A stretch of 64,000 bases of DNA, from the NCBI GenBank assembly GCA_013396995.1, contig VWZP01005682.1:62001-126000 (forward strand), given 5' to 3'. Below, piece after piece: positions 25,743 through 37,565 of the stretch (position 1 is its first letter; every line of letters begins with the position of its first letter). Source of the DNA: Dicaeum eximium. Lineage: Eukaryota > Chordata > Aves > Passeriformes > Dicaeidae. Below the pieces are notes generated by a model. It was given only the letters and a program-made list of their open reading frames with translations. It was not told the DNA's origin and did not search any database. Made by a program: the position numbers and the translations under genes.

Positions 25743-26361
25743 AAGAAAGCAAAACAATTTTAGTGTCCTTCCAGCATTGCCTCTTGCTTTTACTCCAGCA
25801 CGCTATATTTGGTATGGCTGTTCCTGTAGGAGAGCTACTCTCTGACAAGTCCTCATGTAGAAGCAGCAAACTCCAGGGAGTTTAAGGCAGCTTTTATTTA
25901 GACCCACGCTTTGTTATGATACCAAGTTTAGCCTCAGTCATGCTGCTTACTGAAATCCCAGAGTCTGTGCCTGCTCACAAGCTCAGGGTCCACATTCCTT
26001 GGGATCCACTGATTTCAAAGCGTCACTGCCCATGCAAAACTCTGCTCCTGTAAATCCAAATCTTCGACTATAGCTCAGATGTCTGGTGATGAAGAGAGGG
26101 CTGTGGCAAAGACAGCATGCAGTACACTGATGGGGAGAGGAACATTGTGTAGCTGTCAGCACAAAGAAAGGCTCATCTTGCAGCAGCAATATTTGGGACA
26201 GAAGGCTGGAAGATCAATTTAACTCCTTTGATGTGTCATATCTTGCTAGTAAAGGTTTAAATGCTATTTCTGTCTGCCACATTGATTTTCATTATTGTGG
26301 ATCCTCTTCCTAAGGTAAAGAATTTCTCTCAGAGAAGTTTCCTAAACTTTTTTAGCTTGCT

Positions 26362-26416
26362 TGTTGTGTTTTAAATCACAACACAAATGTTATGTTATGT
26401 TTTAAATCACAACACA
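26362..26416. repeat. 18-bp direct repeat with internal hairpin
   Basis: The 18-bp word GTTTTAAATCACAACACA occurs at 26368-26385 and again at 26399-26416, 31 bp apart. The first copy also forms a small hairpin with the preceding bases (TGTTGTG / CACAACA, 26362-26383). Confidence 0.85.
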
Positions 26417-27072
26417 TATACCTGCATGCACATACCCACCAGCTCATATTATTCATAAGAAATCTGCGTATGGTCCTGTGTAATTTTAGTTTTCCACGAC
26501 AGCAGCATTTAAATTATGTATGTTCTTCAAAAAAAGAAAGGAAAACAAATCATATCTCATCCAACCTGTGCGTACAACACCCTGTCCCGTTGCCCCTCTT
26601 CCATTAATTGGGAGGCATTAAATGACATGAGACCTTTGAATCTGCCCCCTCAGAAACTCTGACAGCTCAGAACATTGTACGTTCTCCCTTATTGTTCCAA
26701 AATATCAGCTTGCACACTCCAAAACTATTTAAGAAATACTGATTTAATCATATACTCCCCCACATTTTTGCAACTGCCATCACTACTGTGTGTGTTAATA
26801 TGCTGAGTGGGACAATGGTGGTGTTTTGCTGCTCTGAAGAAAAAATGTTTCCTCATAAATTCCAGGAATGGCTTCTTTCTGCTGTTTTAGCTATTTCATG
26901 TAACAAATAGTCCTTTCAATAGGAGAATTTGGCTCATCATGCAGATTTGTGCTCTTTATAAGTGGAAAATAATAGCAGACAGTCTTCATCCTGTGTCAGT
27001 GATTTCATTCCAGTCAAGGTTGATAAAATATTTCTTGAAGGGAAACGCACAAATCAGCCTGCATGGGAAACC

Positions 27073-27090
27073 TGATGATGATGATGATGA
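27073..27090. repeat. (TGA)6 microsatellite
   Basis: Six perfect TGA units. Confidence 0.9.
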
Positions 27091-27345
27091 GCGCCAGTTT
27101 GGGGGTAACATTCTGGTGTAGTGCAGTTCCTTCCCTGTGGCACTGGGGATTTGGCTGGTGGGGCTTGATAGAAGACCAGTGAAAGTTGTTAAGGCTGAGA
27201 TGAAAACCATGCATGGTGTTACTGCTGGAAGAGCTGTTTGGAGGAGCATGAGTGTTCCCAGAATAGTACAGTTCCTCTAACATAGCTACAAGCAATACAT
27301 CAAGCTCCAAAGAGCTTCTTTTTTTAGGCTTGGATCTAAGGAGGT

Positions 27346-27363
27346 GGGGAGGGGTGGGGGGGG
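27346..27363 (+). other. G-quadruplex-capable G tract
   Basis: The plus strand reads GGGG-A-GGGG-T-GGGGGGGG. Four runs of three or more G with very short loops satisfy the usual quadruplex pattern. No promoter or CpG-rich context is visible nearby. Confidence 0.6.
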
Positions 27364-28189
27364 TGACGAACAGTAGAAGGCTGACAATGACAAGCAGGCA
27401 TTCATTTGAAGGAAAGTAATATATCTACTAAACCCTTAAAGACTAGCAGCATAAAGCCTTGGCAATCCCATCACTCCCCAAATATAATCATCTCAGGATT
27501 TTGGTGTTCTTAGAGAAAAAAGAAAGAGCACAATGTTTAAGACTATAACGTAGCATTTTGCAGCATTATAATAACACTAAATGCATCACAATCTGCAAAT
27601 ATATGAAATAAGGGCGCTTTTTTTGCCTTTTTGTCTGGGCTGAGGTGTTGCAGTTGCTCCTGCATAATCATATACATCAGCCATGTGGTAGCACATGGAG
27701 ACCCTGGCAGTGTAAAAAAGCCAATGGATTTTGCAATAATTGCACTGTAAGTTTATTAAATGTTCTGTACAGTTAGCATCCCACAGCATACTTATTGCTT
27801 TGTATAGTCGCATGATTTAATGGCCCTGGGCTGCACTTTTGAAGGGATTATTTGGGTGTTTATGTTTTTCACTGGTCCTTGAAGAGCTCACCTTCCTGAA
27901 CAGTCTGGTGAATGCAGTTCAGCATGTCTCAGCTCCTCCATGGAAAGAAAAGAAAGATCTTGTGGTTAGACCCAGACATTTAGTTTTCTTGAGCATCAGG
28001 TACTTACTCTCTAGACAGCTTGGTTCTCTGGCTTACAGCTCTGGGTTTCCCTGCTGTCTTGGTCGTGTGCAGAAAATACAATCCAATTACTTCTTCCATG
28101 TGGAGAAGATGCAGAGAGTCAGCAGTGATAGATAGATCCCTGCAGGGCAGAAAGACCCATCCTCTGCAAAATAATGAACCCTGTAGCAG

Positions 28190-28222
28190 AAGAAAGAGAA
28201 AAAGAAAATGACAAAAAAAAGA
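28190..28222. repeat. A/GA-rich low-complexity tract
   Basis: Purine-rich AGAAGAAAGAGAAAAAGAAA-type sequence followed by a run of eight A. Confidence 0.8.
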
Positions 28223-29575
28223 TTGGAAAAACACAGCTTACAACTGAAGACCCCACGGCCTTGAGTGAACTGAAGTTGAAAGTTCATGTAGTTTAGAATC
28301 ATGGCTCGAGGCTCTCTTCAGAGTCAAAGGGACAGTTCATACACTGGTTACACATTTAATCCTGCTTTGGCGGCTGCAATCAAGTCAAAAGTTTTTACTG
28401 TTTGGGAGGGTTTTGAGTGAAAGCTGATACCACGTGTGGTGAGAGAGAGCTTTCTTCCATTCCACAGACCTGAAATAATCAGTACCACAGTGTGAGCTCC
28501 ACTTCATTCAGATGCAGTGTCGGCCGAAACTTCTTTCCTAGTCCTGGATATTCTTCACAGAGGTGCGAGCCTGAACATTTCTGAAGCAAACACTGGCATT
28601 ATCAATCACAGCAGCACCTGAACAAGTGATCTGATTTTAAAAGTGATGAAATGGAAACTGTTGGTACTTTTTCACCTCTGAACATCAGACAGTATGTTCA
28701 CAGCTTTCTCTGAATGAAGGAATTTGATATTAGCCACTGTTTTGCAATTTTGTCTCTCTTCCAATGTGTTACGAATGAGGGTGCAAAACCTGGGTACCAC
28801 TATTGTTTGTAATAAGAAGCAGTAAATATCCACTCATCACTGCTTCACCAAGATCACATTAATTATAAACACAGGTAATGGGCTGTCTTTGATGTCATTG
28901 CATTCATTACTAGGATTTCTTTGCCTACTATGGAAATCAATATAATATTTGGGGATCTTCTTAATGGAAGCAGTTCCATTTGGATATGTATAAAATTGTT
29001 GATCTTGCAAACTAATGTCTGACTACATATTTTTGAACTTCTCCCTCCTCTCCAAACCAAATTTTGCCAGTTATGTTTGTGAAATAAAATAAATCATTCA
29101 TTCTGTGGCAGAACACAGCTTGGAAGACATTCCCAATGCTCTTTGCCCAGCTTGTAAAGATACAGTGATATTCACTTTCTCTGCTTACCCAGAAGCCTGA
29201 ACAGATACTATAAATTCAAGGACCCTCTCCCCATTGCACATGCACTGGTGTAAATCACAAGCAGCAGCACACACTGTGCCCTCAGCAAAGCCTGGGCTGG
29301 GTGATGGCAGCCTTGCCCCCAAGGGGAGCATCTGCATCTGCACATGGTTTTAGAGAAATCAGAAGGTGGCAGAAGAATAAGACTCTGTGATTGTAGCCAC
29401 CTCTTCCCAGATGACCTGCACATCAATTTTTTTTTTTCCAGAGAAGCTGGCAAATACATTTGAAACACACACAGGGATATTTTTCAGGCAGTATAAGCCA
29501 TGGAGGGGAAGTTTTGTGGGCTACAAAATAGGTGAGTGCAGTTTCAAAAACCTTTACCCTCTTTTTGTAATCTGA

Positions 29576-29643
29576 TGCCTAATGATGGTGAGTTTATTAG
29601 CCTTTCCATAAGGCTAATAAGCATAAGCTTATTAGGCATAAGC
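29576..29643. repeat. knot of overlapping hairpins
   Basis: Three inverted repeats share this 68-bp stretch. TTATTAGCCTT / AAGGCTAATAA is an 11-bp stem with a 5-nt loop (29594-29620). CTAATAAGC / GCTTATTAG is a 9-bp stem with a 4-nt loop (29614-29635) that competes with the first for 29614-29620. TGCCTAAT / ATTAGGCA (29576-29583 with 29631-29638) can enclose both. The word GCATAAGC is also repeated directly (29621, 29636). No known family is recognised. Confidence 0.8.
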
Positions 29644-30237
29644 ATCTGTTTCCATCCATGATGGACAAATTGAATTGTCTCCAAGACTGCTGACGTTCTC
29701 CTCTTAAAAGTCATTGGCAGCAGCCAATCAGAATCAAATTGGTGTGGGGTTTGTGGAAAGAGCAACCCGCCACACATACATCCTTGCCCAGACAAGTTGC
29801 ATTGCAGAGATCTCATTTCTCTAGGAATTCAGACTCTAAAGATATTTTATTTTTGCCCTCTTTATTCTATGCATTTCATTCAGCTGTGCTTCAATCACTC
29901 TCTGCCAGCCTTTCTTGCTCTTTTGAGGCTGGAGAAGTCATAAATATGGCAGGTCCCTTTGAGCGTTAATACTGGATGCTGTCCATGACTGCTGAGCTGC
30001 AATATGTGAGCCAGCAATACCACAAAGACAGAGTTTATATTCCTTCCCTATTACATATTTTTAGTGTGTAAATCCACAGAGCAGAAGAAATTTATAGCGA
30101 AGTGAGTGGTCATGGGGAAAGTAATCTCCATATAAAGCAGTGCCAGATACCTCTCTGTCTGGGACTCCTTCCATTGGGAAGTTTCCCACCAGGCTGAATG
30201 AAACCTTCAGCTACTGCTGTTCTTTTTTTGTGCCTCG

Positions 30238-30256
30238 GTGACGGGGGGGGGGTCAC
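30238..30256. repeat. G10 run inside a 5-bp inverted repeat
   Basis: GTGAC (30238-30242) and GTCAC (30252-30256) flank a run of ten G (30243-30252, the last G shared with the right arm). Confidence 0.8.
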
Positions 30257-33004
30257 TGACATTGTTTATCCATTATTCATTTAGCAATGCCTCTGGGAAG
30301 GGACTTAATGTCATGTATTTTTCACTTACATGAATTGCAATAAACTGGTTTCTTCTTCAAGCTTGCCTGCACTGGGAAAATTTTGTAAGTTGTTTTACAG
30401 CCAGCATAGCTTAAACTGTTTGGAGGCTGCAGCAAGGGCCTGGTAATAGACAGCATGAGGTGAGTGATTGGCTTTTACCAATGTGGTTTCAGACTGTGGC
30501 ACTAGCTACACTTACTAAAACATTAACTATTAAGACTACATAAACCAGAAATATTTTGGCTTTGTTGAAATACTCAATATCTGCCTCCCTTGGACTGAAA
30601 ATGCTTCTATTCCACAAACTGCTCATTCTCCCTTGAAAGGACTGGCTTTCAGTGGGAGATTTGAGTTTTTCTTGCTTTGCCTTCCTAGCCTTCTTTAAAG
30701 CAGGGTATTTTAGGTCAATATATCACTAACAAGCCCAGATGAGATTTCAGTGCAGCCTTTACAGTCAGAATCAAAATTACATGAAGTACTGAATTTTGAG
30801 GCAGTGATATGTGTGCAGTCAAGAGGAGGCAGATTCTGATCTGGCCGGGTGAAATGCTCCCAGTTAAATCCCATCACATGCAGGCCTCTGCAGAACCAAC
30901 ACATTTGTGCACTAATAAAACTGAGGGGCTGGAAAGAGCAAAAAATTATCTCTGGGTCTAATAGGAAGGATGTGAATAAATCACAGCTGAAAACATGGAG
31001 CAGAAAAGTTTGGTGGATACCCAAAAGACGGAGATGGTAGATCCTTTGTTGAAGGAAGGCAGCTGAGGAGAAAGAGGAGGTGCTACACAGAAGGGAGCAC
31101 TCATGTCTGTCCTCAAGACCTCCTGGTCTTGATATGAGTGGTAGATGGGTCATTGGATGTGATGGATTAAAAATTACCCTGTAGTTGCAAAGATACATTT
31201 TCTGAAGAAGTGAAATTTGCTGAATTTCAGCAGGAGTCAGATGCACATGCTTCACTCCTTTAGACAGTCTCCAAAAATAGGAGAAGCAAGGTGGGTTGTT
31301 AAAGCATGAGTCCAAGTCCTTGTGTGAAAACACTTCCCTTGGCATGGGAGGCATTTCTACCTCAGGACAAGGCATGGCCAGGTTAGGGTATTGGAGGCCA
31401 TGCCCACGGAGCCACAACCAGTCAGAAGTGCTCAGCCTGTCCTGGGAGCAGCAGAAGACCCTGCTTTTCCCACAGCTGCTGTATCCCCTCTGTACTGGGC
31501 TTCTGGCATGAGGAGGCAGGGGCTGTGCTTTGTATGTGCCAGGAATAAGGACACAGGGAAGAGGAGAAGGCAGGAAAAACTAGTTGTCCCTCAGCTGTTA
31601 CCAAGCCATTTTCCTCCTGAGAATTTATCCAGGGCTCCCTGAGAAATCAGGAAACACGTGGCCATATGAAGAGGCACTAGGACCATCCCAAAGGAGGGAG
31701 AGAGCCTCTTCCAAAGCAGAAATTTTCTGTATTTCCCTTTGGTGCTCCCATACCTTCTCCGATGCGCTATGCTCTCAAGGTTGCCTCTGGAATGGGTTTG
31801 GCTTTCAGGGTTCCCACAGCTTTGGAGGACAGTAAAATGCAACTGGAACTGTTCACTGACCTCTGAAAAAGAGCTGGTTGATCATTTTCCCCTTCCTGTT
31901 TTCTTTCTAGGGCCAGCCATAAAGGAGATTCAGTAGTCTGTTGGCAAGGCTGCAAACCCAGGTTAAATTAGCTCATGAGGACCTCTGTGTGCACTGACAG
32001 GAGCCAGCTTGTTCACACCTCCATGTCCTCTACCTGGCCAGGAGAATGCCTGATTCCCAAGCTGGAATTTATGCCTGGCCAAGTGTCCCAACACAGGACT
32101 GTTCAAATGATTCAAAACCACATGACAGGACTGTGACCTGCCTGCTGTGACCTGCCCCTGGAAGGAAGTGCCTGACTCTCTTCTCTGCTCCCCTGTCCCA
32201 CAGCCAAAGCAGCCTTACACTTCAGGGTCAAAGCATGGTGCTCAAAGTCAGGGTGCCATGCACTGGCCTCCCTCGAGCTCTGCACTGAGCACAAAGGATG
32301 CCTGAGGACACACAGCACCTTTCCATCATCCCAGAATTAGTTTCTCTGCAAAACAGTTTTGTACTTGCAGACACTTGAGGGTGTCATGTCCCTCCTTCTC
32401 CTTGCCTCCCAGCAGCCAAGATTCTCACATAAAATTCAAATGAAGATGGTTTTGGTGGGATACTTAGTAAAAAAAGCATGTTGAATGGTGAGACAACAAA
32501 TCTTTTCTGTCTCTGAGAAATGACTGTATGTGGTCCTCAGTGCTAGACTGCCCAGATTGCCTGCTATCTAATGAACCCTTATCTCGCCTCTACCAAACAT
32601 TTGACTATAATCAAGGCTTTACACATTTGCTTTAGTCTATTCTTACTTCAGCTGACAGGATGGTGAGAACTGCCTTACTAGTTCTCTTGAGGCATTCCTG
32701 GTGGCTCTCCAGGTTGCTAAATCATCCTCCATGCAGATCCTCTCTGAATTAGTGGCTTAAACACAACTTCCATGCCCTCCCTCGGCTGGATTACAGGATG
32801 GGGGCCAAGGGGCTACTCTGACAAGCATGATAAAGGCAGCAGGCCCCTCTCATCCTTGCACAGCCACTCCTCAGGTTCAGCTTTGCAGTGGGTTCAGTTC
32901 TCCCTATGCAGTCATGAACATTATGGGCAGCACAATACGGATCATGAACTGTCAGAAAACTTCCCTACATTTTCTCCATGGCAGACAGATGTGGGTGTAG
33001 GTGG

Positions 33005-33021
33005 TTTTTTTTTTTTTTTTT
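33005..33021. repeat. poly(T) run
   Basis: Seventeen T. The minus strand would read it as a poly(A), but no AATAAA precedes it in that orientation. Confidence 0.9.
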
Positions 33022-33850
33022 AGTCTCAGAAGCCTGCAGCTTGATGATTCACCAGCATAAGCTTTGATGACTCCTACCCTCCAGTGCTGTTTCCTGCTCT
33101 ACAGCTACACTGGCTGCCCAGCTGGCAAGCTGAGGGGAAACCTGCAAAGAGAGGCTGTGTGAGCCAAAGGAGACTTGCAGCGAACAGAGAAGGCTGTGAC
33201 TGGTGTGTCATCCACTTTTAATATGATCAGGCGTCCCCTTGGAGAGTGTGTCTCCCATGTATACTGCATGCTAGGCAGTACATTCCTGTGGCATACAGAA
33301 ATATGGGAGTGAAACCCTTTTGAGGCTCTCTTGGAAGCTGCTTGGCAGTGTCTTCCCATCCTGGCCACAGGGGCTGTAGTCCCAGGTGGAATCAAAGATC
33401 AAGGTTTTTCTCTTTTCTGGACTGTGCTACCTCAGCTTCCTGCTGTGTCCTAACTGGAGGTACAATCCAGCCTTGGCCCTGTGAGAAAGGGGTAGCAGGT
33501 GATCCTGCTGTGCCACAAGCAGGCATCCATGCAGGCAAAGCAGGGAACAGCACCAGCACACCAGTGTTAGCCCCCTCGAGAAAAGGGCAGGTCCTTCCCA
33601 GAGGGAAGGTAGGCTACAATGAGCTCTAAGTGGGAATTTGAAGCATCTGTATTTATATCCACAAAATAACCACATAGTCATTATAGATAACATAATATCA
33701 GCTATGGACTACCAAGGAGAAAACAGCAACATTTCTTCCCACAAATGCAAGGTTAATATTTTTTATCCAAATTATTTGCTGTGTTTAATTTACATTCTTT
33801 TTCATGTGGCTGTGAAAATACTCACATAGGTGTGAATTGCAAACTCCATT

Positions 33851-34400
33851 TAAACACCTGTATTTATTTTCATCCTTCCCCTTTCAGTAAAATTTTTGGT
33901 GGCACACAAGCTCCTGATGGACAATTTTCATACACATCTGTGGGGGTTTTTTGATCTGTTATAAATATAAATTATTTCATAGCCAGATATTGCCTTAATT
34001 GTTTACATACTAACAGGACAGATAATGTGTAGCCTAGGCTTTATTTAGCAACTTAAACTAAAATATTACTGAGTGGTTGGTAGACAAAACATTACATTGT
34101 AAGGGTGTCTTTTTTTCCCTTGCCCTATAATATTTTACTTTGATTAAAGCTGTACTGAGGTAAAATTGCACATCTCACGCAAAAAGCAATTTACCTCAGC
34201 TCTTATTGAAGTTAACCGTACTTATTTGTCCTAGCGTAATGTATTTCTCTAGCTGCATTCTAACTGCAGTGCTTTATCATATGAACCAAGCTAGATTTAA
34301 TCAAATTCAGTTTGTGTTGTGAATTTTAAGACATTTGTTCAATTAGTTGTAATAAAAGCAAAACATTTGGAAGAAAGATTATAGTTGAAAAATGCTGTTG
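33851..34400. other. candidate conserved non-coding element
   Basis: About 550 bp of repeat-free, AT-rich DNA with many TAAT and ATTA cores. It contains a long stem-loop (34155-34199, listed separately). The composition resembles regulatory elements around vertebrate developmental genes. That is an impression: conservation cannot be seen from one sequence. Confidence 0.3.
34155..34199. repeat. stem-loop, 14 bp with one bulge
   Basis: CTGAGGTAAAATTGC (34155-34169) pairs with GCAATTTACCTCAG (34186-34199) over 14 bp, leaving one bulged A and a 16-nt loop. All pairs are Watson-Crick. Confidence 0.85.
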
Positions 34401-36279
34401 CTAAGCTGGGCATCCAATGCTCCTTTTGCACCTTTCTTATCCCAAGATACTTCTTATGCTTGAAAAGGCTCCCCAGTCTCTTTTTTTTTTTTTTTTCTCT
34501 TTCTGTTCTTCAGATTGCTGGTGATGCTCATGGGATGGGGAAAATAAGAGTTATTTTATCAGGTTTCAACAGCAAGGGTAAGACCTGGTGGTTGTTCCTC
34601 CTGTTGTGTCTGTCATGAGCTTTTTCTGGGCTCTGATGGATGGGACCACATTCAAGCTGGGAGCTTTCTTAATGTATTGGAGTCCATAGGGAAGCCACAG
34701 TGCTGCTACCCAGCTCCTCTCTAATCTTCCCAGTGCCCCTCAACTGCTTTCCTATTACTCTTCTTGTTGTCATCTGGTGGAAAAGTTGTCATCATTCACT
34801 GGTGTTGGCCCTTCAGCCCTGGGTGTGCAGCTCAGGGAGAGCAGCACAGGAGCTGAGGGACATCAGGGAGAAAGGTCAGCACCTAACACACCTTTCCAGC
34901 AAGCACATTACTTTTTCCTCTCACCTCTCTACTGCTTCCCCTAAAATGGCTTGTTTGCACACAGACAAGGTATTTTGGGCTATCAGAATATTTTTTACTG
35001 TGTTGTCCTGCCAATGAAATACAACATCTATTAATTATTATCGTATTACTTTTATAAAGAAAATTTTATGCTTGTTGTTACTATGTCTTATTTTCCTCAT
35101 CTGGGAATTCTTACCTAACTTGGCTTAGGCTCTCCAGCTTGAGTGATTTCAAAAGGCCATGGTAAAAAAACTGTGAGATGTCAAATGTCTTAGTAAAGTC
35201 AGAGTCCACCCTCTCAACTGAGAAGAGCAGTGTTTTTATATTTTGAGACAGTTTCTCAGACAGCCAGACAAGGTGACATTAAACAAATCACACTAATTAC
35301 AACACAATTTATGTAGAGAGATTTTACTGGCCTGCTAATGCTTGGCAGGAGCTGTCAAGTACTAATGTTTCAAAAAAGAGCATTTCCAACATTCACTTTT
35401 TTGGTGCTTAGGGAAATGCTGCAGCCTGTGGAGCTCCCTTGTTGTGCCAAGGGAAGCAGAGCCCAGCCCAAGTGCAGAGGCAGGGAGGGCTCAGGGACCA
35501 GAGCTCAGCTATGGCTTTCAGACAGAGTTACACAGACTGTGCTGCAGCCCCAGGCAGGTCACTCCTGAATACACCCCGTGCCAAACAAAATCAGCAAGAA
35601 TTTCTGTGATCCCTGGAGGCTCTGCACCTCTCAGGCTTCACAGGTGTGTCAAGTGTCATGCTGTGTCCTGCCCAGAGGTGCAGACAAGACCCTGCCATTC
35701 TGGGCTGGAGACATTTTACATGCTTGATGCTACATTATATGAAAACATTGTGCATTAGCTGCCTTATTAACAGAACAAGGATTAAACACTTACCTATAAA
35801 ACTTGCCAACAGCACCATGAAATTTGTTTCTCAGGAGACTGTAAAGTGCTTTAAGCTTAAACCTGAGAGATATGTAGGGTTTTACCTCCAATTCACTTAG
35901 TTTAAGATTGTGCTCCTGTAAGATGGTATCTCCCCCATCCAGCCCCAGCTAGTGGTTACCTTCACCTTCACAGAACCAACACAAGGGTGTGGGGCACTCC
36001 TCAGCCATCTGGTGCTTACACCACAGCTTAAACACCACAATTTAGAAGAAGCCACCCTGGCCCTGAGAAGTGCTCAGGTGCATCATGCTGACTTTGCTGC
36101 AGGGACAACAGCAGCCTGGTAATAGCAAATGGCTTTGGGAGCAGGGCCAGGAGGAGAAAGCAGGAAGGGGAGAAGGCTGGTAATGGCCTCTCACTGAGAG
36201 GGTTTTCTGAATGAGTCTCTGGCATTACTGTCTGGACAGGCCTCCACTTCATGGCCACTGATCACACACAGACATGGGA
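34401..36279. other. unique non-coding DNA
   Basis: No gene is recognised. A T16 run lies at 34481-34496. The interval 35020-35330 is AT-rich and 35400-35720 is GC-richer. The overlapping open frames there (35338-35568, 35444-35758) are unremarkable. Confidence 0.5.
34481..34496. repeat. poly(T) run
   Basis: Sixteen T followed by pyrimidine-rich CTCTTTCTG. Confidence 0.9.
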
Positions 36280-36345
36280 CACAGAATCAGAGAATATTCT
36301 GAGTTGGAAGGGACTCACAAGGATCATAGACTCCAACTCCTACAT
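36280..36345 (-). mobile_element. CR1 LINE 3'-tail fragment, songbird-type
   Basis: The plus strand reads CACAGAATCAGAGAATATTC, then TGAGTTGGAAGGGACTCACA, then AGGATCATAGACTCCAACTC. This is the reverse complement of a CR1 tail that I know as very common in passerine genomes. Only the last 65 bp are recognisable, so the element is on the minus strand and heavily truncated. Confidence 0.85.
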
Positions 36346-37553
36346 GAATGGCCAGGGCGTGGGGAGAGTGAGGTGCCATGGGGAAGGGTCCTTGAAAACC
36401 TGCTGCTTAGAGCTAAATGAGCCCAGACCCTCCCTCTCTTCTCTGGGACAGCTGGAAATAGAAGCCAATTAGATAACTATCTCACTCTCAGGAAAAGTAA
36501 AAATGCTCTGTCAAGCTTTTCCTCACGTGCTCAAAGGCAGATGCTGTGAATCAATGTGAGCTGGACATTCTCAGGCTGGGGGGTAGGATGCCTTGCTCTG
36601 CAGGTGGGTTCAGATTCTTCTCCAAAGCTGAATTCCATTCTCTGAATTGGTAGCTGGATGCAGGGGTCCCCACACTCAGCCAGGTTGCTCTCATTCTCCC
36701 ACTGTCATTCATGTAGCCCATGCCTGGTTTTGGTACCATTTGGAAATGTCTGTAAGCATGGACATACCTCTGCAGAGCTTGAGAATCTTCTTTCTGGGCT
36801 TCTTATGTTTTGCTCTGAGCTAGACTTGCAAGCAACTCTGCATCTGTGCTTCCAAGGTTTCATGCTGCCTGTGGGAATTTACTGTGGTGAGTCCTGAATA
36901 CTTGTGGAAATTGCTCAGGAGGTAAGCTGTGTTTTTGAGAGGGTCATAAGGACTCTAAATGGTATATTTAGCATCAGCTGGAGACAGGAACACCTTAAGA
37001 GGCCTTGGTGGAGGTGGCACTTTTTGCATGCATCAAGGAAATGCAAACTCCTGCCAACCATAATAGCACCATTAAGTCCTGCAGGGCTTGCACATCCACC
37101 AAGCATTTACAAAAGTTACAAAGAAGAGGTTTGAGGGGCAAGGGCAGGGTACTACAAGGGGCAAAGCCTCCACAGGGAATGAATCCTCCTGGTCTCACCA
37201 GGAAAAGCAATTCCTGGGAACAGGAGATGATCAGCACCTTACCTCAGCAACCTCTGGGACTTACACCTGACTGCCCTCAGACACTCTCCTTCAGTGGTGA
37301 CACACAGAGCTCATTTTCCCATACAGCTGTACCCAGTGGCACATGTGATTGTCACTTGCTGAGTAGGGGCACATTTTCACACTTGACTCACAGTTAGTCC
37401 AGTGCTACAAGCCAACACTGCCCGCGGTTACACGAAAATTCAGTAGGACTGAGAATGCCTATAGCAGGGGAGAGAAATGGGTCAGAAGAGTTATTTCAAG
37501 CAGATGTTGGTGATAGATGCTGGTAGCAACACTAAGTTATCAAAAGGAAATAC

Positions 37554-37565
37554 ATATATATATAT
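37554..37565. repeat. short (AT)6 microsatellite
   Basis: Six AT units. Confidence 0.8.

Larger units (their letters stand above)
24272..29575. other. unique non-coding DNA
   Basis: No gene is recognised. The stretch holds A-rich, TGA and G-rich simple sequence and a direct repeat near 26.4 kb, all listed separately. The hydrophobic minus-strand frame at 25371-25757 begins with a phenylalanine-rich run that is only the reverse complement of the A-rich tract, so it is a shadow. The interval 28470-28860 is AT-rich single-copy DNA. Confidence 0.5.
29644..33850. other. unique non-coding DNA
   Basis: No gene is recognised. The 235-residue minus-strand frame at 30710-31417 has no domain, no splice logic and no recognised family. 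The stretch also holds a G10 run and a T17 run, listed separately. Confidence 0.5.

Noticed and set aside
25371..25757. Hydrophobic minus-strand frame as a membrane protein
   Set aside because: The phenylalanine-rich head is only the complement of the A-rich tract at 25699-25742.
30710..31417. 235-residue minus-strand open frame as a gene
   Set aside because: No domain, no splice logic, no recognised family. The composition resembles random translation.
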